Assembly (NCBI GenBank): GCA_934477125.1
Contig: CAKSOL010000005.1
Span: 62,001 to 126,000, forward strand
Origin: an uncultured Eubacteriales bacterium
Lineage (GTDB): Bacteria > Bacillota > Clostridia > Oscillospirales > Acutalibacteraceae
DNA: 64,000 nucleotides
Direction: 5' to 3'
In this document: positions 54,501 through 61,077 of the stretch, in pieces
Position numbering within the stretch: position 1 is the first letter of the stretch
How the letters are laid out: each line of letters starts with the position of its first letter
Program-made: the position numbers and the translations under genes
Notes under the pieces: generated by a model
What the model saw: the letters and a program-made list of their open reading frames with translations, nothing else
The model's database searches: none
What the model was told of the DNA's origin: nothing

Positions 54501-54955
54501 ATTACATTTTTAATCGAAACATTTTTGCCTCTTATATACGGAAAAAGTCCTATCCATTTGCTATTTGCGGTGCCATTGTAATACAATCCTCTTACGGTAT
54601 GACCGTCACCATCGAACGAACCGTAAAAATCCGTTTGATAAGACCAGCTTTTAGGACTTTTCGTCTTCCAATCGGGATTGGTTGTATCGTTAATGTAGAT
54701 ATCCTTTGTAAGCTTATAATGGTTATTATCTGTATTATTCTGAGAAACAATCATACCGGCAAGCTGTTCGGCGGTTGAGATAAGATAAGGGTATACCGCG
54801 CTGCCGTCGCCGCCGTCGAAAACGGTGGTTGAAGTTCCGTCCCATACGTCCGGCACTTCCGCTTCGGCGATGACTGAGGGAGCTGCAGCGAAAACTGCAG
54901 ACGTTGTTAATAATGCAAGCGTTAACAATAATGCGAGAATTTTTTTCGTTTTCAT
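51551..54955 (-). CDS. Secreted GH16 hydrolase with internal dockerin and surface-protein modules, first gene of locus B
   Basis: A 1134-residue protein from ATG 54955, eight bases after AAAGGAG; the ATG two codons earlier is too close to that site. After a signal peptide, a GLUG-like beta-repeat unit (YKLTKDIYIND) and a CBM4/9-like domain (YELSFWYKVDG) are followed by a second GLUG-like unit. A type I dockerin lies at about 788-843 (GDVNGDWNGDSDDIAAVRK, DVNVDGDEDIRDLVNLKR). The GH16 catalytic domain is C-terminal, with EVDIMEVF giving Glu981, Asp983 and Glu986. An internal rather than terminal dockerin is unusual. It should cut a beta-1,3/1,4-glucan or beta-galactan outside the cell while bound to a cohesin. 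Activity within GH16 is not resolved. Confidence 0.9.
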   Translation of the reverse strand: MKTKKILALLLTLALLTTSAVFAAAPSVIAEAEVPDVWDGTSTTVFDGGDGSAVYPYLISTAEQLAGMIVSQNNTDNNHYKLTKDIYINDTTNPDWKTKSPKSWSYQTDFYGSFDGDGHTVRGLYYNGTANSKWIGLFPYIRGKNVSIKNVIIADSEIINNGTSNCGTAAFAGYSYGSAQAEFINCYIDDTVSLISAGAGCAGFIGSGGLDKVSFYRCASFAEIDDNAAAADKKRHGSFVGNLYEGNIHVYYNNCIGRGVYTNYAMTPTFVASYCTETGTVGETSDLGIISSDNMKGAAAKNNMPLLDWSIWETTEGYPVIGNSSMENRNYSFENWAADSAYCISQSGISFSDVARTGNKSLCYKLAEGTSNFLTPRLVLLEDSRIVRTVEPGKTYELSFWYKVDGTPTNSGKFLLFTSYEYGVTSPGNRKEQTLNKTIAFDRDTSELGNGGWVNARVKFTAELLNNNYNCLAIGFVGTGSAPVDVNIYVDDVTVNEVIAGDTKPGEVWNGAISASFSSGDGSHAAPYIIETAAQFAKAVTNTAEPGKYYKLTRDIYLNDVSVENWTENAANEWFDWTYGMNKKSFSGTFDGAGHTVYGLYYNGNDYTGLFPTAENAEIKNLRISKAYLKTTNGSIGAMVGTGIGILSFSCCVVDESVTVMANDGVSGFIGYGEPSAAIERCYSAASLSGDKSGAFFGKVWQGESGNTRELSNCFATGVPLIWDGSGEDPVSAVNCYGTVAETEVITGDGIITVIAENAMKGADALIAMNKLEGFYATEGYPAICSIGELLGDVNGDWNGDSDDIAAVRKHLLGITSLGLFDVNVDGDEDIRDLVNLKRRFSTGEVNSNSYQLVWSDDFAGAALNGSKWSKTPMVSYADGIFYTYDEANLRQINGNLKLKALVNPYYDPSGDTLYKKSKYLVSGSVHTGRDSKDTADKMSYKYGYLEARIRAPYKKGCAPGFWLRSAGATGSNQNAAYDIEVDIMEVFASENTMHSNIHQHMRADGNDVQTTSAEIQEQEKYTFENYENLSNEFHIYGFEWTKDRMAVYIDGKLSCEWLITPESLASYGLDPDTSGFDTAMNIILGNNLYNKNSVLKVDDVIEDNPQSLPSELDIDYIRLYQKNDGLSELHLNK

Positions 54956-55010
54956 GATCATTACTCCTTTTATTTTATGTTTTACCGCAAATAAGTGCGT
55001 TGGCAGGCTG

Positions 55011-55016
55011 ATTATA
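55011..55016 (-). promoter_or_regulatory. -10 element of locus B operon, no -35
   Basis: A perfect TATAAT on the minus strand about 56 bases before the GH16 start codon. At 17 bases upstream the sequence is GCTTAA, which does not resemble a -35. A -10 without a -35 fits an activator-dependent promoter, and repeats lie just upstream. Confidence 0.5.
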
Positions 55017-55041
55017 AGCGTCCTGAGTCTGCATTAAGCAG

Positions 55042-55107
55042 CTTTTTCAGAAAAGGTTATGTAAAGACTGTGTAAGAACCATGTAAAAACTATTGACTTT
55101 TTCAGAA
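55042..55107. promoter_or_regulatory. Phased direct-repeat array upstream of locus B operon
   Basis: On the minus strand TTTACA, CTTACA and TTTACA occur at 55087-55082, 55076-55071 and 55065-55060, exactly 11 bases apart. The array is flanked by two identical copies of CTTTTTCAGAA (plus strand, 55042-55052 and 55097-55107) that are 55 bases apart, or five repeats of 11. This suggests side-by-side protein binding on one face of the DNA upstream of the -10 element. The bound regulator could be the divergent AraC protein or a Pho-box-type response regulator. Confidence 0.6.
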
Positions 55108-55193
55108 CTTGAATATTCACGCTTTCCCGGTTGGGAGTTTAAGGAAAAATTCGGCATAAATATTAACATTTTAAGGATATTTAAGTTTATCTG

Positions 55194-55222
55194 TTGAAAT
55201 TTTTCCAAAGATATGGTATCAT
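55194..55222 (+). promoter_or_regulatory. Putative sigma-70 promoter of second AraC gene
   Basis: TTGAAA and TATCAT are separated by exactly 17 bases, with a predicted leader of about 65 bases to the AraC start codon. Confidence 0.6.
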
Positions 55223-55295
55223 TTTTGATAGATTGTTGCAATAACCATTTTGACATGCGATTTGTAAAATTTTGATTTTTAAGGGGATGTTTTAA

Positions 55296-56159
55296 ATGCA
55301 ATTTTTAAATAACCGGGAAATTCTTCCTGTTTTTTACAACGATTTCCCGGTGTACATTATTCCTGATTACGGTTTTACGGCAAATGCTATGGCTATACGG
55401 CTGCATTGGCACGAGCGGTTTGAATTACTGCTGATAAAGAGCGGTTCACTTGAGCTTTATTGCGCTAACGAGCATATGACCCTTACAGCCGGAGACGTTG
55501 CAATTATTTCTCCAAAGCTGCTGCATAGCGGATTTTCCGGAAAGGATGGCGTTATATACGATGTTTTGGCATTTGACGCCGACCATTTTCTGAATAATAC
55601 CTCTGCTTCAGACGTTTTCATAAAGCCGATATGCAATAACACCTGCATTTTTGAACATAAAACCTCAAATTCCGAAATTGCAGCTCAGATTGAAGCTATC
55701 GTTAAAGCATATAAAAACCGAGAAAAGTATAATCCGCTTATCATTTTGGGTTATATTTATAATCTTATAGGTCTGCTATATACCCATTGTCAAATAATTG
55801 AAAACCCTTCGACGCTTGTTGAGAAAAAGTTTGATAAGATAGTAAACTACGTCAACGAAAATTTTGCCGATGATATTTCTTCATCGTCTCTCAGCGAAAA
55901 ATTCGGTTACGATGAAGCATATTTTTGCAGAAAATTCAAAAACAAAACCGGACTTACCGTTATGAAATATATTCAAATTCTAAGGCTTGAAAAGGCAAAT
56001 ACTCTTCTCTCAAAATCTGCTCTGTCCATACGTGATATTTCTATTGCCTGCGGTTTTTCGGATATGGCGTATTTTGCTAACTGTTATAAAAAGTTTTATA
56101 ACATTGCTCCCTCAAAAATGCGTGAAATTCAAAAAAAGAGCAGCCCGAAAAGCATATAA
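55296..56159 (+). CDS. AraC-family transcriptional regulator (locus B)
   Basis: A 287-residue protein. The N-terminal cupin-type domain (IRLHWHERFELLLIKSGSLE) likely senses a sugar, and the C-terminal double helix-turn-helix (ISSSSLSEKFGYDEAYFCRK, LSIRDISIACGFSDMAYFAN) binds DNA. It is divergent from the locus B operon and probably activates it through the repeat array at 55042-55107. AAGGGG lies nine bases before the ATG. A strong terminator follows within 35 bases of the stop. The family's usual length is matched. Confidence 0.92.
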   Translation: MQFLNNREILPVFYNDFPVYIIPDYGFTANAMAIRLHWHERFELLLIKSGSLELYCANEHMTLTAGDVAIISPKLLHSGFSGKDGVIYDVLAFDADHFLNNTSASDVFIKPICNNTCIFEHKTSNSEIAAQIEAIVKAYKNREKYNPLIILGYIYNLIGLLYTHCQIIENPSTLVEKKFDKIVNYVNENFADDISSSSLSEKFGYDEAYFCRKFKNKTGLTVMKYIQILRLEKANTLLSKSALSIRDISIACGFSDMAYFANCYKKFYNIAPSKMREIQKKSSPKSI

Positions 56160-56191
56160 ATGCTTTCAAACCGCTTTATTATATAAAATTT

Positions 56192-56218
56192 CCCCGTTTG
56201 ATAATCAAACGGGGTTTT
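56192..56218. terminator. Bidirectional intrinsic terminator between AraC and mgtE
   Basis: A ten-base perfect stem (CCCCGTTTGA / TCAAACGGGG) with a three-base loop is followed by TTTT on the plus strand, and by AAATTTT-type sequence after it on the minus strand. It can end both the AraC transcript and the convergent mgtE transcript. Confidence 0.85.
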
Positions 56219-56225
56219 GATAAAT

Positions 56226-57587
56226 TTATATTCCGAGCAGCAAGCCTGCCATACTGAAATATATCAAAAGGGATATTGCGTCAACAATCGTTGTTATAAA
56301 CGGACTTGCCATCACAGCCGGGTCAAAGCCGATTTTTTTAGCGAGTATGGGCAGCGAACAACCGATTATTTTCGCGACAATAACAGTTGCAAAAAGAGTT
56401 AAGCTGACGGTTATAACCTCAGGCAGCACACGTCCGGCATCGAAATTATGAAGCAATAAATGGTCGACAAGCAGGAGCTTAATGAAATTTACCGCAACAA
56501 GCACCGCGCTGCAAACCAACGATACCCGCAGTTCTTTCCAAAGCACCTTGCCGATATCACGGAATTCGATATCTCCGAGCGATATCGAACGAATAACCGT
56601 TACAGACGACTGACTTCCTGAATTTCCGCCGGTATCCATAAGCATGGGTATAAAGGCGATAAGTGCCGGAAGAACTGTCAGCTTAGCCTCAAAGCCGGAA
56701 ATTATCGCACCGGTAAAGGTTGCGGAAATCATAAGCAGCAGCAGCCAGGGTATTCTCGCTCTGAATGTCTCAAAAACGCCTGTTTTAAAATAAGAATGTT
56801 CGCTCGGCAAAATAGCCGCCATCTTTTCGATATCCTCGGTTGCCTCGTCCTGCATAACATCGATAGCATCGTCAACCGTGATTATTCCGACAAGCCTTTC
56901 TTCTTTATCGACGACAGGCAAGGTAAGCATATCGTATTTTTCAAACAGTGAGGCGACCTGCTCCTGGTCGTCAAGCGTATGAGCGTGAATAATATTTTCA
57001 TCCATTATATCGCCGATAATGCAGCTGCGCTCATTGAGCATCAGGTCTTTTGCCGAAACTATTCCGAGCAATCTGCGCTGTGCATCTGTGACATAGCAGG
57101 TATATATCGTTTCTGAATCCACACCGATACGGCGTATACGCTCAAAGGCGTCAGCAACCGTCATATCCTTTTTCAGGTCGATATATTCGGTTGTCATTAT
57201 GCTGCCGGCGCTGTCATCAGGATAGGCAAGCAGCTGGTTTATCATTTTTCGGGTCTTGGCGTCGGTCTGCTGAAGAATACGTTTTGCGACATTAGCCGGC
57301 ATTTCATCGATAATATCAACCGTATCATCCATAAACAGCTCGTTCATAACGTCCCGCAGCTCGGCATCGCTGAAGCCTTCGATAAGCCGCTGCTGCATAT
57401 CGCTGTCCATTTCAACAAAGACCTCTGCGGCAAGCTCCTTAGGCATAATGCGGAATATTACCGGCTGTTCGTTTTCCGGTATTTCTTCAAATACGGCGGC
57501 AACATCGGCAGGGTTCATTTCAGAGAGCAGCTGCTTGACTAACCCATATTTCTTTTCACCGACAAGCTCCAGAATTTTCTCTTCCAA
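56226..57587 (-). CDS. mgtE: MgtE-type magnesium transporter
   Basis: A 453-residue protein from TTG 57587, seven bases after AGGAGG; longer in-frame forms start inside the leader hairpin. The order is that of the MgtE family: an N-terminal helical domain (VFEEIPENEQPVIFRIMP), two CBS domains (about 140-260; DDAIDVMQDEATEDIEKMA at their end), then five membrane helices with MLMDTGGNSGSQSSVTVIRS, the conserved pore motif. It moves magnesium down its gradient into the cell, gated by magnesium binding to the cytosolic domains. It has its own promoter and is not functionally tied to the microcompartment genes upstream. Confidence 0.95.
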   Translation of the reverse strand: MEEKILELVGEKKYGLVKQLLSEMNPADVAAVFEEIPENEQPVIFRIMPKELAAEVFVEMDSDMQQRLIEGFSDAELRDVMNELFMDDTVDIIDEMPANVAKRILQQTDAKTRKMINQLLAYPDDSAGSIMTTEYIDLKKDMTVADAFERIRRIGVDSETIYTCYVTDAQRRLLGIVSAKDLMLNERSCIIGDIMDENIIHAHTLDDQEQVASLFEKYDMLTLPVVDKEERLVGIITVDDAIDVMQDEATEDIEKMAAILPSEHSYFKTGVFETFRARIPWLLLLMISATFTGAIISGFEAKLTVLPALIAFIPMLMDTGGNSGSQSSVTVIRSISLGDIEFRDIGKVLWKELRVSLVCSAVLVAVNFIKLLLVDHLLLHNFDAGRVLPEVITVSLTLFATVIVAKIIGCSLPILAKKIGFDPAVMASPFITTIVDAISLLIYFSMAGLLLGI

Positions 57588-57600
57588 AACGATCCCTCCT

Positions 57601-57634
57601 AAAAAAAGAAGCTCCGCATAATATATTGCGGAGC
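57601..57634 (-). terminator. Terminator-like hairpin in mgtE leader
   Basis: On the minus strand GCTCCGCA and TGCGGAGC form a perfect eight-base stem with an eight-base loop, followed at once by TTCTTTTTTT and then the AGGAGG of mgtE. It has the form of an intrinsic terminator placed between the mgtE promoter and its ribosome site, so it may attenuate mgtE as well as stop transcripts from the microcompartment operon. Confidence 0.7.
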
Positions 57635-57651
57635 AACTGAGTTCCATATAA

Positions 57652-57680
57652 ATTATACTTCATCGCGGCGTTTTTGTCAA
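57652..57680 (-). promoter_or_regulatory. Consensus sigma-70 promoter of mgtE
   Basis: Perfect TTGACA (57680-57675) and perfect TATAAT (57657-57652) are separated by exactly 17 bases on the minus strand. Predicted transcription starts near 57645, about ten bases before the leader hairpin. Confidence 0.85.
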
Positions 57681-57716
57681 CCCCTGCGAATTTAGTATAC
57701 GCTGTTTAACGGTATA

Positions 57717-58358
57717 TTATTTATCTGAAATAACAACCCTGTCGCCGTTTTTTAATGCGGCAGCGTTTGCGTCGTCGGTATCAAGGTGCATTTCAAGACG
57801 GAAATTTTTGCTTACCCTGACCTGAACGTCAAAAAAGCGGGTACGGCGTTCGCCGTTAGCATCAATCGTAACATAATCCCCGTCCTTTACTCCGAAGCGC
57901 TTTCCTTCCTCCTCGCTCATATGTATATGACGGTTGGCAATTATGCAGCCCTCTTTAAGCTCAACAATTCCGCACGGACCTATAATGATTATCGGAGCGG
58001 AATCCTTTATATCGCCGCTCTCGCGAACCGGCGGTTTAACCTTTAAAAGGTATGAATCGGTTCTCGATATTTCAACCTGCGAAGCCGAACGTTCAGGACC
58101 TAAAACGCGCACCTTTTCGATAGGTCTGAGCGACGGACCGACGATTGTAAGAGTTTCCTTGCAGGCGTACTGACCGGGCTGCGAAAGCTCTTTAAGAGGC
58201 TGAAGCTGATATCCCTTGCCAAACAGGGTTTCAACATGCTCACGGGTAAGATGAATATGCCGATTTGAAATTCCGACCGGAATTCCGTTATTATCTGTCT
58301 GAGTATTTTTAATTGCAAGAGCAACAGCGGCGGCAATTACCGAAGCGTCAATCTCCAT
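57717..58358 (-). CDS. pduL: PduL-type phosphate acyltransferase of a microcompartment
   Basis: A 213-residue protein with both PduL metal-site motifs: SNRHIHLT (His34, His36) and ANRHIHMS. It transfers an acyl group from CoA to phosphate, making acyl phosphate for the kinase and recycling CoA inside the microcompartment. The N-terminal SVIAAAVALAIK is a short amphipathic helix of the type that targets PduL to the shell lumen. It is the last gene of the BMC operon, 23 bases after the aldehyde dehydrogenase gene. AAAGGAG lies seven bases before the ATG. Propanoyl-CoA or acetyl-CoA could be the substrate. Confidence 0.95.
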   Translation of the reverse strand: MEIDASVIAAAVALAIKNTQTDNNGIPVGISNRHIHLTREHVETLFGKGYQLQPLKELSQPGQYACKETLTIVGPSLRPIEKVRVLGPERSASQVEISRTDSYLLKVKPPVRESGDIKDSAPIIIIGPCGIVELKEGCIIANRHIHMSEEEGKRFGVKDGDYVTIDANGERRTRFFDVQVRVSKNFRLEMHLDTDDANAAALKNGDRVVISDK

Positions 58359-58381
58359 TTTAATTCTCCTTTAAAAGTTTA

Positions 58382-59836
58382 TCAGATAATTCGGAAGCTA
58401 TCAGCCATAACGCAGCGGCGGCGGCGCGTAAAGCTGCGCGCTGAGGTAAGACCCTCGCCTGTCGGTCCGGCGATAGTAAATGTTGTATGGCCCTCGCCGC
58501 CAAAGCCTATTCCCGCATACGACGGAGCATTTTTAACAAATATCGTTGTTTCAACCGCAGCGGCAAAGCGCGAAAGATGGTCTATATTCTTAGAGTGCAT
58601 ATGCGCGGTATGGCGATTCCCATGTTCAGCTCGAACACCGTAATCAATAGCCTGTTCAATATCGGAAACGCCGACTATCGGAAGTATCGGCATCATCAGC
58701 TCATGCTGAACAAATGGGTGGTTAAAATCAGTTTCGCAGATTATGCAGCGAACCTCGTCGCCGACATTGACATCTATCATTTTCAGCAGCACAGCTGCGT
58801 CGCGACCGACGCATTTACGGTTGACCGTCTTTTTAAGCGCGCCTGTTTTTTTATCCTTAACATCAACCAACACTATGCCTGCAAGGCGGTCAGCCTGCTC
58901 GGCGTTTATCATATAAGCGCCGTTTTTAAGCATTTCGTCAATAAGAGCGCGTTTAACGTTATTGAAAACAAATACTTCCTTTTCAGCGATACAGGGCAGG
59001 TTGTTATCAAACGTACATCCGTCGATAATGTCCTTTCCCGATTTTGCAATATCCGCAGTATCATCAACAATAACCGGCGGATTTCCGGCTCCGGCGCCTA
59101 TCGCCTTTTTACCGGATGACAGAACCGAGCGCACAACACCCGGTCCGCCTGTGCAGACCAAAAGTCTTATAGCGGGATGAGTCTGCATTATTTTAGCAGA
59201 GTCCATAGTAGGCTTATCCATTGAAGCGACAAGCACCTGCGGACCGCCTGCCATACGGGATGCGCGGTTTACAAGGTCAACCGCATAGTTGGATGTGCAG
59301 ATAGCGCCGGGATGCGGATTAAAAACAACTCCGTTCCCTGCCGCTATCATTCCGATACTGTTGCAGATAACTGTTTCGCTCGGATTGGTGCTCGGAGTTA
59401 TCGCACCGACAACTCCGAACGGAGCCATTTCTACAAGTGTTAAGCCGTGGTCACCGGTTTTAGCCTCGCTGACAATATCCTCTGTTCCGGGAGTTTTATC
59501 CGCAACAAGAATGTGCTTTAAGCGCTTATGCTCAACCTTACCCATTCCGGTTTCTTCAACGCCGAGCTGCGCCATAACAGCCGCTTCCTCGCGCGTAAGC
59601 TTTCTTATTGCAGATATTATCTTTTCACGGTTTTCAACACTCATAGCTCTGACAGCACGATAACCCTCGGACGCCGCTTCTATTGCCTTATTCATATCAG
59701 AATAAATTCCTATAAGTCTGCGTCCGTTATATTCTGTGCTGGTATACTGCTTTTGAACAGCGGCAGTTTCCTTTGCCATACTGCTTAAAACCTGCTCAAC
59801 TATTTTAGCAACCTGTTCTTTACTTATTTCAGCCAT
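58382..59836 (-). CDS. pduP: CoA-acylating aldehyde dehydrogenase of a microcompartment (PduP/EutE type)
   Basis: A 484-residue protein from ATG 59836, with GGAG eight bases upstream inside the end of ackA; a GTG three codons earlier lacks spacing. The catalytic Cys282 lies in NNLPCIAEKE. The C-terminus (LTSARSFTRRRRCVMADSF) matches PduP/EutE enzymes. The N-terminal EISKEQVAKIVEQVLSSM is an amphipathic helix typical of encapsulation peptides, followed by a linker. It oxidises an aldehyde to acyl-CoA with NAD, paired with the alcohol dehydrogenase that regenerates NAD. Propionaldehyde is favoured by the neighbouring pduS, pduT and pduQ genes; acetaldehyde is possible. Confidence 0.95.
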   Translation of the reverse strand: MAEISKEQVAKIVEQVLSSMAKETAAVQKQYTSTEYNGRRLIGIYSDMNKAIEAASEGYRAVRAMSVENREKIISAIRKLTREEAAVMAQLGVEETGMGKVEHKRLKHILVADKTPGTEDIVSEAKTGDHGLTLVEMAPFGVVGAITPSTNPSETVICNSIGMIAAGNGVVFNPHPGAICTSNYAVDLVNRASRMAGGPQVLVASMDKPTMDSAKIMQTHPAIRLLVCTGGPGVVRSVLSSGKKAIGAGAGNPPVIVDDTADIAKSGKDIIDGCTFDNNLPCIAEKEVFVFNNVKRALIDEMLKNGAYMINAEQADRLAGIVLVDVKDKKTGALKKTVNRKCVGRDAAVLLKMIDVNVGDEVRCIICETDFNHPFVQHELMMPILPIVGVSDIEQAIDYGVRAEHGNRHTAHMHSKNIDHLSRFAAAVETTIFVKNAPSYAGIGFGGEGHTTFTIAGPTGEGLTSARSFTRRRRCVMADSFRII

Positions 59837-59841
59837 CCGTC

Positions 59842-61065
59842 TCACTCCATATTCATTTCTGCAATCGCAGCCGCATCACGCGCTATCATAAGCTCCTCGT
59901 CGGTAGGAATAATAAATACCTGAACCGGCATACCGTCGGCAGTAATTTCATATTCCTCGCCGCGCGGCGCGCTACGGTTCTTTTCATCGTTAATTTTAAT
60001 TCCGAGAGCCTCCATATCCTCGCATACAAGCGCGCGGATATCATCATCGTTTTCGCCGATACCGGCTGTAAAAACAAGTACGTCAAGACCGTCAAGCTCA
60101 GCGAAATATGCGCCGATAAGGCGTTTTACGCTGTTAGCCGTCATTTTTTGAGCAAGCTGAGCACGGGAATTTCCGTCGTGAGCCGCATCGGCAACGCTGC
60201 GTGCGTCATTTGAAATGCCGCTTATTCCGAGCAATCCGGATTTTTTGTTTATAAGCTCGTCCAGCTCGTCAGCGCTCATATTCTCTGTTTTCATTATATA
60301 TGTAAGAACCGTAGGGTCGATACAGCCCGTCCTCGTTCCCATCATAACGCCGTCCTGAGGAGTAAAGCCCATTGAAGTGTCAATAGCAACGCCATTTTTA
60401 ACCGCGGTAAGCGAAGAACCGTTTCCGAGGTGACAGGTTATAATCTTCAGTTCCTCTATTGGTCTGCCGGCAAGTTGTGCTGCGCGGGCAGCAACATAAC
60501 GGTGAGAGGTTCCGTGGAAACCGTAACGGCGTATTTTCTTCTGTTCATAATATTCGAGAGGAAGCGGATAAATATAGCGGAATTCCTCTATTCCGGAGTA
60601 AAAAGAGGTATCGAAAACACCAATCTGAGGAACGCCGGGCATCTGCTCTAAGCAAGCGCGTATTCCGAGTATTGCCGGAGGTCCGTGAAGCGGATTTATC
60701 GGCACAATTCCCTCAAGATAGCTGAGCATTTCGTCATCAATAAGGGCGGATTTCTTGTATTTTTCTCCGCCGTGAGCAATTCTGTGACCGACAGCTCCTA
60801 TTTCGCCTATGTCACCGATAACTCCGGTATCATCTCCTGTTATCAGCTGCAAAACCAACGCTATCGCCTGAGCGTGACCCGGAAGCGGTATTTCCGCTTT
60901 ATAGTTTTCTCTGCCCGGAACCTTATGCGTTACCTTGCCGCCGTCCCGACCTCCGATACATTCGCAGTTGCCCTTTGCAAGCACATTTTCGTTTTCCATA
61001 TCAATGAGCTGATATTTGAGCGATGAACTGCCGGAATTGATAACAAGAACCTTCAAATTTGCCAC
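59842..61065 (-). CDS. ackA: Acetate/propionate kinase
   Basis: A 407-residue protein of normal length for the family. VLVINSGSSSLKYQL at the start and GFHGTSHRYVA and FTAGIGEND further on are acetokinase signatures. It turns acyl phosphate from PduL plus ADP into the acid and ATP, the energy-yielding step. It lies between the alcohol and aldehyde dehydrogenase genes, so it is part of the BMC operon, though the enzyme itself has no obvious targeting peptide and may be cytosolic. It may be the cell's general acetate kinase or a dedicated propionate kinase. Confidence 0.96.
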   Translation of the reverse strand: MANLKVLVINSGSSSLKYQLIDMENENVLAKGNCECIGGRDGGKVTHKVPGRENYKAEIPLPGHAQAIALVLQLITGDDTGVIGDIGEIGAVGHRIAHGGEKYKKSALIDDEMLSYLEGIVPINPLHGPPAILGIRACLEQMPGVPQIGVFDTSFYSGIEEFRYIYPLPLEYYEQKKIRRYGFHGTSHRYVAARAAQLAGRPIEELKIITCHLGNGSSLTAVKNGVAIDTSMGFTPQDGVMMGTRTGCIDPTVLTYIMKTENMSADELDELINKKSGLLGISGISNDARSVADAAHDGNSRAQLAQKMTANSVKRLIGAYFAELDGLDVLVFTAGIGENDDDIRALVCEDMEALGIKINDEKNRSAPRGEEYEITADGMPVQVFIIPTDEELMIARDAAAIAEMNME

Positions 61066-61077
61066 CTCTAATATATT

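Larger units (their letters stand above)
54956..55295. other. Divergent intergenic region between locus B operon and second AraC gene
   Basis: A 340-base regulatory region. It contains a -10 element for the minus-strand operon (55011-55016), a phased repeat array (55042-55107) and a plus-strand promoter for the AraC gene (55194-55222). No small gene is evident. Confidence 0.75.

Noticed and set aside
57588..57647. Longer N-terminus for mgtE
   Set aside because: It would run through the leader hairpin and the region of the predicted transcript start; TTG 57587 has an ideal AGGAGG.
57588..57716. M-box magnesium riboswitch ahead of mgtE
   Set aside because: The promoter leaves a leader of only about 55 bases, and none of the extended M-box structure can fit; only one hairpin is present.
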